Assembly: GCF_030053135.1 (NCBI RefSeq)
Contig: NZ_CP125648.1
Coordinates: forward strand, 152,651 to 216,650
From: Rhizobium sp. BT04
GTDB lineage: Bacteria > Pseudomonadota > Alphaproteobacteria > Rhizobiales > Rhizobiaceae
DNA: 64,000 nt
Reading direction: 5' to 3'
This document shows positions 60,065-64,000 of the stretch, one piece after another. The position numbers were made by a program, and so were the translations under genes. Within the stretch, counting starts at the first letter, position 1; each line of letters opens with the position of its first letter. The notes beneath the pieces are model-generated. The model was not told where the DNA came from. It did no database searches and was given only the letters and a program-made list of their open reading frames with translations.

Positions 60065-61108
60065 ATGAAGGGGATTCGCCAGCTTGCCGATCACCTGGAT
60101 ATTTCGATCGGCACGGTCTCCCGTGCACTAAACGGCAAGCCCGATGTCAATGAGGAAACTCGCCGGCGCGTGCTGGCGGCGGCCGAGGAGCTCGGCTATG
60201 TCGCCAACCAGTCTGGGCGGAGCCTGCGGCAGGGAGAGACGAAGGTCATCGGGTTGATGATCGCATCCAGCAAGGAGACGGTCGAGAATGCCGACAACTT
60301 CTTCCTCGGCGTCACCAGCGGCCTGCAGAGCGTCTTTGCCCGCCACAAGCTCGATCTCATCATGCTCCCCTGCCCGAACGACGAGGACCCGCACGAATAT
60401 CTGAAGCGCATGGTGGCGCGGCGGATCGTCGACGCGATGATCATCTCGGAAACGCAGCGCATCGATCGGCGCATCGATTTGCTGTCGCGGGCCAAGATCC
60501 CCTTCATTACGCTCGGCCGCAGCCTTTCGGCGAGCAACGCCACATGGATCGACCTCGATTTCGAAGGCGTTGCCAAGCGGGCCGTCGAGCGGCTGATCGC
60601 ACGCGGCCATCGCCGGATCGCGATCACTGTGCCGTCGAGCGAGATTAATCTCGGCTACATCTTCGTCGAAGGATATCGCCACGCACTTGAACAGCACGGT
60701 ATTCCCTTCGATCCGTCGCTCGTCATCCGCGTCAAATCGAGCGAACAGGGCGGCTATCAAGCGGCGCATGAATTGCTGCTGCTTGAGGAGCGGCCGACGG
60801 CTGTCATTCTGATCTATGAGTTGATGGCGATCGGCCTCTATCGCCGTCTGATGGAATCGGGCGTCATGCCCGGACGGGACCTTGCGGTGATCGGCTTCCG
60901 CGATGCCCCGCGCTCACGATTCCTGCAGCCGTCGCTGACTTGCTTTCGCATGTCGCTCCACGATCTCGGCGTGAAACTCGGCAGGATGCTTCTCGCCAAT
61001 ATGCCGGCCTATGCCGAATTCTACTCAGGGGACGGCCGCAACACGATCTGGCCTCTCGAGCTGGTGCCGGGCGAAAGCGACGTGTTTCAGGTCGCAGTCA
61101 AAGCTTGA
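60065..61108 (+). CDS. LacI-family transcriptional regulator
   Basis: 347 residues from MKGIRQLADHLDISIGTVSRALNGKPDVNEETRRRVLAAAEELGYVANQSGRSLRQG: LacI helix-turn-helix plus hinge, then the sugar-binding core (KVIGLMIASSKETVENADNFFLGVTSGLQ; VIGFRDAPRSRFLQPSLTCFRMSLHDLG). An ATG at 60014 in frame is an alternative start. Divergent from the dehydrogenase-isomerase-importer operon; expected to repress it until the sugar or a derivative binds. Confidence 0.92.
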   Translation: MKGIRQLADHLDISIGTVSRALNGKPDVNEETRRRVLAAAEELGYVANQSGRSLRQGETKVIGLMIASSKETVENADNFFLGVTSGLQSVFARHKLDLIMLPCPNDEDPHEYLKRMVARRIVDAMIISETQRIDRRIDLLSRAKIPFITLGRSLSASNATWIDLDFEGVAKRAVERLIARGHRRIAITVPSSEINLGYIFVEGYRHALEQHGIPFDPSLVIRVKSSEQGGYQAAHELLLLEERPTAVILIYELMAIGLYRRLMESGVMPGRDLAVIGFRDAPRSRFLQPSLTCFRMSLHDLGVKLGRMLLANMPAYAEFYSGDGRNTIWPLELVPGESDVFQVAVKA

Positions 61109-61250
61109 ACTCTAGCCCATTGCGGCCGGAAGACTGAAGCTGACCTGCCCTCTCCCGCGTCTTCACCCGAATTGTCTTTCCCCTCAATGGCGCTCAGGTA
61201 AACAAGCTTTCGACCTCGGCGCGCAAAACAGGCAGATCGTTTCTCGATAG

Positions 61251-61296
61251 TCTATTAAATTGATAGATTATATAAATAGTTCGGAATTGGCCGAAC
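61251..61296. promoter_or_regulatory. Inverted repeats upstream of the sulfonate-type importer
   Basis: TCTAT-N7-ATAGA (61251-61267) and GTTCGG-N6-CCGAAC (61279-61296) precede the binding-protein gene by 56 and 27 bp, around an AT-rich TATATAAATAG stretch that may hold the -10. The sites suit a LysR- or CysB/Cbl-type activator, but no such gene is adjacent. Confidence 0.4.
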
Positions 61297-61322
61297 GCCT
61301 GATATGATCGAGGAACAGAAAT

Positions 61323-62357
61323 ATGTCGAAACGAACATCGCGCTGGTTCGCTCTCGTCGCGGCCGCATGCTCCCTGACCATCGGCTCTTCGGCAATCGCC
61401 GCCGATACTGCATCCGCCGTGAACACCCTCCCAACGGAGATTCCGGCCGGTACGGTGCTCCGCATCGGCGATCCCGAGACCCAGACCGCGTTGAAGCTTT
61501 CCGGCCTGATCGACAAGCTGCCCTTCAAGGTCGAATGGGCCAATATCAGCGGCGGTCCTCTGACGATCGAGGCGTTCCGCGCCAATGCGCTTGATGTCGG
61601 CGCCGTCGCCGACATACCGCCGATCCATGCCACCTGGACGGGGCTCGATGTCCGCATCGTCGCCGCACAGCTACGCAAAGATCCCATCCAGCATCCGATC
61701 TACCAGCTCGGCATCGCGCCCGGCGTCGACGTGAGATCGATCGGCGATCTCAAGGGTAAGCGCATCGCCTTCAGCCCCGGCCAGGCGCAAGGCGCGCTCG
61801 TCCTTCGCGTCCTGCAGGCGGCGGGTCTCGCAAAGACCGATGTGACGCTCGTCGAAATCCCGAGCAAGGGCGATACCTATCCGGTCGCGCTTGCCAATCA
61901 CCAGGTCGATGTCGCGCCGATTTCAGGTGTTCTGATCAAGCATTATCTGCGCCAATACGGCGCCGATGGCGCCACCACCATACCGCACGGTCTGCGCGAC
62001 GACCCTTCCGATCTCTATGCCCCGAAGTCCGTGCTCGACGATCCGGCCAAGGCGGCGGCGCTTGGCGCCTATGTGCACTACTGGGCGCTGGCTTCCAAAT
62101 GGGTCGAGGATCACCCGCAGGAATGGATCAAGGGCTATTACGTCGCGACACAGGGCCTTAACGCCGAAGACGGCCAGTATCTGGTCGATGCTGAGGGATT
62201 GATCGACATTCCCACGCGCTGGGACGAGGTGATCGTGCGCCAGCAGGCAACCATCGATCTGCTGTCGAAGGAACTCAACAAGCCTGCCTTCAAGGCCGAG
62301 GGTCTATTCGACCGGCGTTTCGAGACGATCGCCGGCCGCGCGCTCGACGCCTCCTGA
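61323..62357 (+). CDS. Sulfonate/nitrate/taurine-type importer binding protein (SsuA-like)
   Basis: 344 residues with signal peptide MSKRTSRWFALVAAACSLTIGSSAIA and GAGGAACAG upstream. SsuA features: LRIGDPETQTALKLSGLIDKLPFKVEWANISGGPLTIEAFRANALDVGAVADIPPIHA, then DLKGKRIAFSPGQAQGALVLRVLQAAGL and VALANHQVDVAPISG. It binds an alkanesulfonate or similar compound in the periplasm. No SsuD/SsuE monooxygenase gene lies in the window. Confidence 0.9.
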   Translation: MSKRTSRWFALVAAACSLTIGSSAIAADTASAVNTLPTEIPAGTVLRIGDPETQTALKLSGLIDKLPFKVEWANISGGPLTIEAFRANALDVGAVADIPPIHATWTGLDVRIVAAQLRKDPIQHPIYQLGIAPGVDVRSIGDLKGKRIAFSPGQAQGALVLRVLQAAGLAKTDVTLVEIPSKGDTYPVALANHQVDVAPISGVLIKHYLRQYGADGATTIPHGLRDDPSDLYAPKSVLDDPAKAAALGAYVHYWALASKWVEDHPQEWIKGYYVATQGLNAEDGQYLVDAEGLIDIPTRWDEVIVRQQATIDLLSKELNKPAFKAEGLFDRRFETIAGRALDAS

Positions 62358-62393
62358 TCCAGTCGCGACCATTAAAACCGGAGGGATAAGCCC

Positions 62394-63242
62394 ATGAGCA
62401 TCGTTTCCAGCCATGCCGGCGATCTGGCATTTTCGCCGGCAGCGACAAAAGCCCCGCCGGTGCGGCGGCGGCGTCTCGCCCGCGGCCGCGCCGTCCCGCT
62501 CGGACGTCTTCTCGGCCCTGCCCTGCTCGTCGTCGTCTGGTCGTTCGGCAGCGTTCTAGGCCTGATCGACCCGCGCACCTTGCCGGCACCCTGGAGCGTG
62601 ATCGGCACGGCCTTCGAACTCGTGCTCGACGGGCGGCTGCAAACCAACCTCGCAACCTCGGCGATCCGCGTCGCCCAGGGCCTCGTCATCGGCACGGTGA
62701 TCGGCACACTGCTTGCCCTGATTTCCGGTCTGTCGCGCATCGGAGAAGCCGTCATAGACGGTCCGGTCCAGATCAAGCAGGCGGTGCCGACACTCGCGCT
62801 CATTCCTCTTCTGATGCTGTGGTTCGGCATCGGCGAGACCATGAAGGTGGTGGTGATCGTGCTTGCCGTCGCCGTCCCGATCTACATCCAGACGCATGAC
62901 AGCCTGCGCAGCATCGACAATCGCTATGTCGAACTGGCCCGCACCTTGCGCATGGGTTACCCAGAATTCATCCGCCAGGTGATCCTGCCGGGCGCGCTGC
63001 CGGGCTTCTTCGTCGGGCTCCGCTTCGCCACCGCGCATGCCTGGCTTGCCCTCGTCGTCGTCGAGCAGATCAATGCGACCAGCGGTATCGGCTACATGAT
63101 CGATCTGGCTCGCTCCTATGGCCAGATCGACATCATCCTGGTTGGCATCGTTCTCTATGCCGTGCTCGGCCTCATCTCCGACGGCGTCGTCCGTTTCCTG
63201 CAACAGAGGGCTCTCTCATGGCGACGCACGCTGGCGGACTGA
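62394..63242 (+). CDS. Sulfonate/nitrate/taurine-type importer permease (SsuC-like)
   Basis: 282 residues. Spans from LGPALLVVVWSFGSVLGLID and the SsuC-type loop YVELARTLRMGYPEFIRQVILPGALPGFFVGLRFATAHAWLALVVVEQINATSGIGYMIDLAR. GGAGGGATAAGCCC precedes the ATG. Its 3' end overlaps the ATPase gene by 25 bp. Confidence 0.92.
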   Translation: MSIVSSHAGDLAFSPAATKAPPVRRRRLARGRAVPLGRLLGPALLVVVWSFGSVLGLIDPRTLPAPWSVIGTAFELVLDGRLQTNLATSAIRVAQGLVIGTVIGTLLALISGLSRIGEAVIDGPVQIKQAVPTLALIPLLMLWFGIGETMKVVVIVLAVAVPIYIQTHDSLRSIDNRYVELARTLRMGYPEFIRQVILPGALPGFFVGLRFATAHAWLALVVVEQINATSGIGYMIDLARSYGQIDIILVGIVLYAVLGLISDGVVRFLQQRALSWRRTLAD

Positions 63243-63964
63243 ATGCCGCTCCCGCGGTGGAAATCAGGAACCTTGTCCGGAGCTTCGGCTCCCGGGCAGT
63301 CCTCAACAATCTGAGCCTCGATATCAGGAAGGGCGAGTTCGTCGCTCTTCTCGGCCGCAGCGGTTCGGGCAAGAGCACGCTGCTCAGAGCCCTTGCCGAT
63401 CTTGACGACACCGTCGCCGGCTCGGGCAGGCTTGAAGCGCCGGAAAAGACCTCTGTCGTCTTTCAGGACGCGCGCCTGCTGCCCTGGAAAAATGTTCTGG
63501 CGAATGTCGTCCTCGGCCTCGAAGCCGAGGATGCCGGCGCCCGTGCGAGGGCCGCTCTTGCCGAAGTCGGATTGAACGGACGCGAAAAAGCCTGGCCGAT
63601 GGAACTCTCGGGCGGTGAACAGCAGCGCGTGGCGCTCGCCCGCTCGCTGGTGCGCGATCCGGAGCTACTGCTTGCAGACGAACCCTTCGGCGCGCTGGAC
63701 GCGCTGACACGCCTGCGCATGCACGACCTGCTGCGCCAGCTCTGCGCCCGGCACCGGCCGGCCGTCCTGCTCGTCACGCATGACGTCGACGAGGCGATCG
63801 CACTTGCCGACCGCGTTCTCGTGCTCGACGGCGGCGAGATCGTTGCCGATATCGCCGTCGATATTCCGGCACCCCGCGACCATGGCGACCGACGCTTCGG
63901 CGAGATCAGAAACGAACTGCTCGGCCATCTCGGCGTCGGCGCGCACGCGCCCCTGCCGGCCTGA
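63218..63964 (+). CDS. Sulfonate/nitrate/taurine-type importer ATPase (SsuB-like)
   Basis: 248 residues. GRSGSGKST, VVFQDARLLPWKNVLANVVLGL (the SsuB/TauB Q-loop block), LSGGEQQRVALARSL, LLLADEPFGALDALTRLRMHDLL and LVTHDVDEAIALADRV are intact. Completes the three-gene importer; the remaining 36 bases of the window hold no gene start. Confidence 0.93.
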   Translation: MATHAGGLNAAPAVEIRNLVRSFGSRAVLNNLSLDIRKGEFVALLGRSGSGKSTLLRALADLDDTVAGSGRLEAPEKTSVVFQDARLLPWKNVLANVVLGLEAEDAGARARAALAEVGLNGREKAWPMELSGGEQQRVALARSLVRDPELLLADEPFGALDALTRLRMHDLLRQLCARHRPAVLLVTHDVDEAIALADRVLVLDGGEIVADIAVDIPAPRDHGDRRFGEIRNELLGHLGVGAHAPLPA

Positions 63965-64000
63965 CCCGGGCGACCCTGCTCCTCAATCAAGGATGATCAT

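Noticed and set aside
1..64000. CRISPR array, tRNA, rRNA or replication origin
   Set aside because: No regularly spaced direct repeats, no tRNA-like cloverleaf and no rRNA or DnaA-box cluster were noticed on reading; a dedicated covariance search was not possible.

Overview
The window is about 60% G+C and reads as a fast-growing rhizobium, most likely the Rhizobium leguminosarum/etli group. This is inferred from the dense ABC-importer content, the many GTG and TTG starts, ATGA-coupled operons, a dispersed palindromic repeat of rhizobial type (two copies, 2526-2569 and 51496-51543), and the closeness of the proteins to alphaproteobacterial families. I saw no rRNA, tRNA, CRISPR array or replication origin. 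The replicon type (chromosome or large plasmid) cannot be told from the sequence.

Layout. (1) 1-3.4 kb: the end of a peptide-type ABC importer operon (two ATPases) translationally coupled to a four-carbon acid sugar kinase, two palindromic repeats and a GntR regulator. (2) 3.4-5.8 kb: a HigBA toxin-antitoxin module, a DUF421 membrane protein and an unusual protein-isoaspartate methyltransferase/membrane-protein fusion. (3) 6.3-15.7 kb: an accessory island with a LuxR-type regulator, two divergent glycine-rich proteins without RTX repeats, a type I exporter (ABC plus HlyD-family adaptor) whose ATPase has a degenerate signature motif, an orphan IS3 OrfA, a dehydrogenase remnant and a membrane diguanylate cyclase. 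(4) 15.9-24.7 kb: an acetamidase/formamidase, a LuxR solo flanked by two proline-iminopeptidase-like hydrolases, and a complete dipeptide-type ABC importer. This resembles the plant-signal-sensing (PAB) LuxR solo loci, and a shared 16-bp motif lies upstream of both hydrolases. (5) 24.8-33.5 kb: a YghU-type glutathione transferase and a CUT1 sugar importer operon whose own ATPase survives only as a C-terminal remnant. A GntR regulator and a split Tm-1-like gene pair are divergent to it. (6) 33.7-37.8 kb: a universal stress protein behind a textbook FixK/FNR-type promoter, then cbpA-cbpM, then an opposing three-gene phospholipid operon. (7) 38.1-47.9 kb: a BMP-type importer interleaved with an amidase and followed by a cytosine-deaminase-like enzyme, then an RraA-like protein, a short-chain dehydrogenase and a LysR regulator, suggesting uptake and breakdown of a nucleobase-like compound. 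(8) 47.9-53.5 kb: msrA, a ferric/polyamine-type importer and an inositol-monophosphatase-family enzyme. (9) 53.6-61.1 kb: a LacI-controlled CUT1 sugar operon with isomerase and dehydrogenase and a perfect 14-bp operator palindrome. (10) 61.3-64 kb: a sulfonate/nitrate/taurine-type importer.

Six importers are complete or nearly so, and a seventh is cut by the window's left edge, so scavenging of plant- or soil-derived compounds dominates. The two regions most worth experimental attention are the glycine-rich type I secretion island (7.8-13.2 kb) and the LuxR-solo/hydrolase/peptide-importer locus (15.9-24.7 kb). All functional statements are from reading the sequence and family knowledge; no database search was run.
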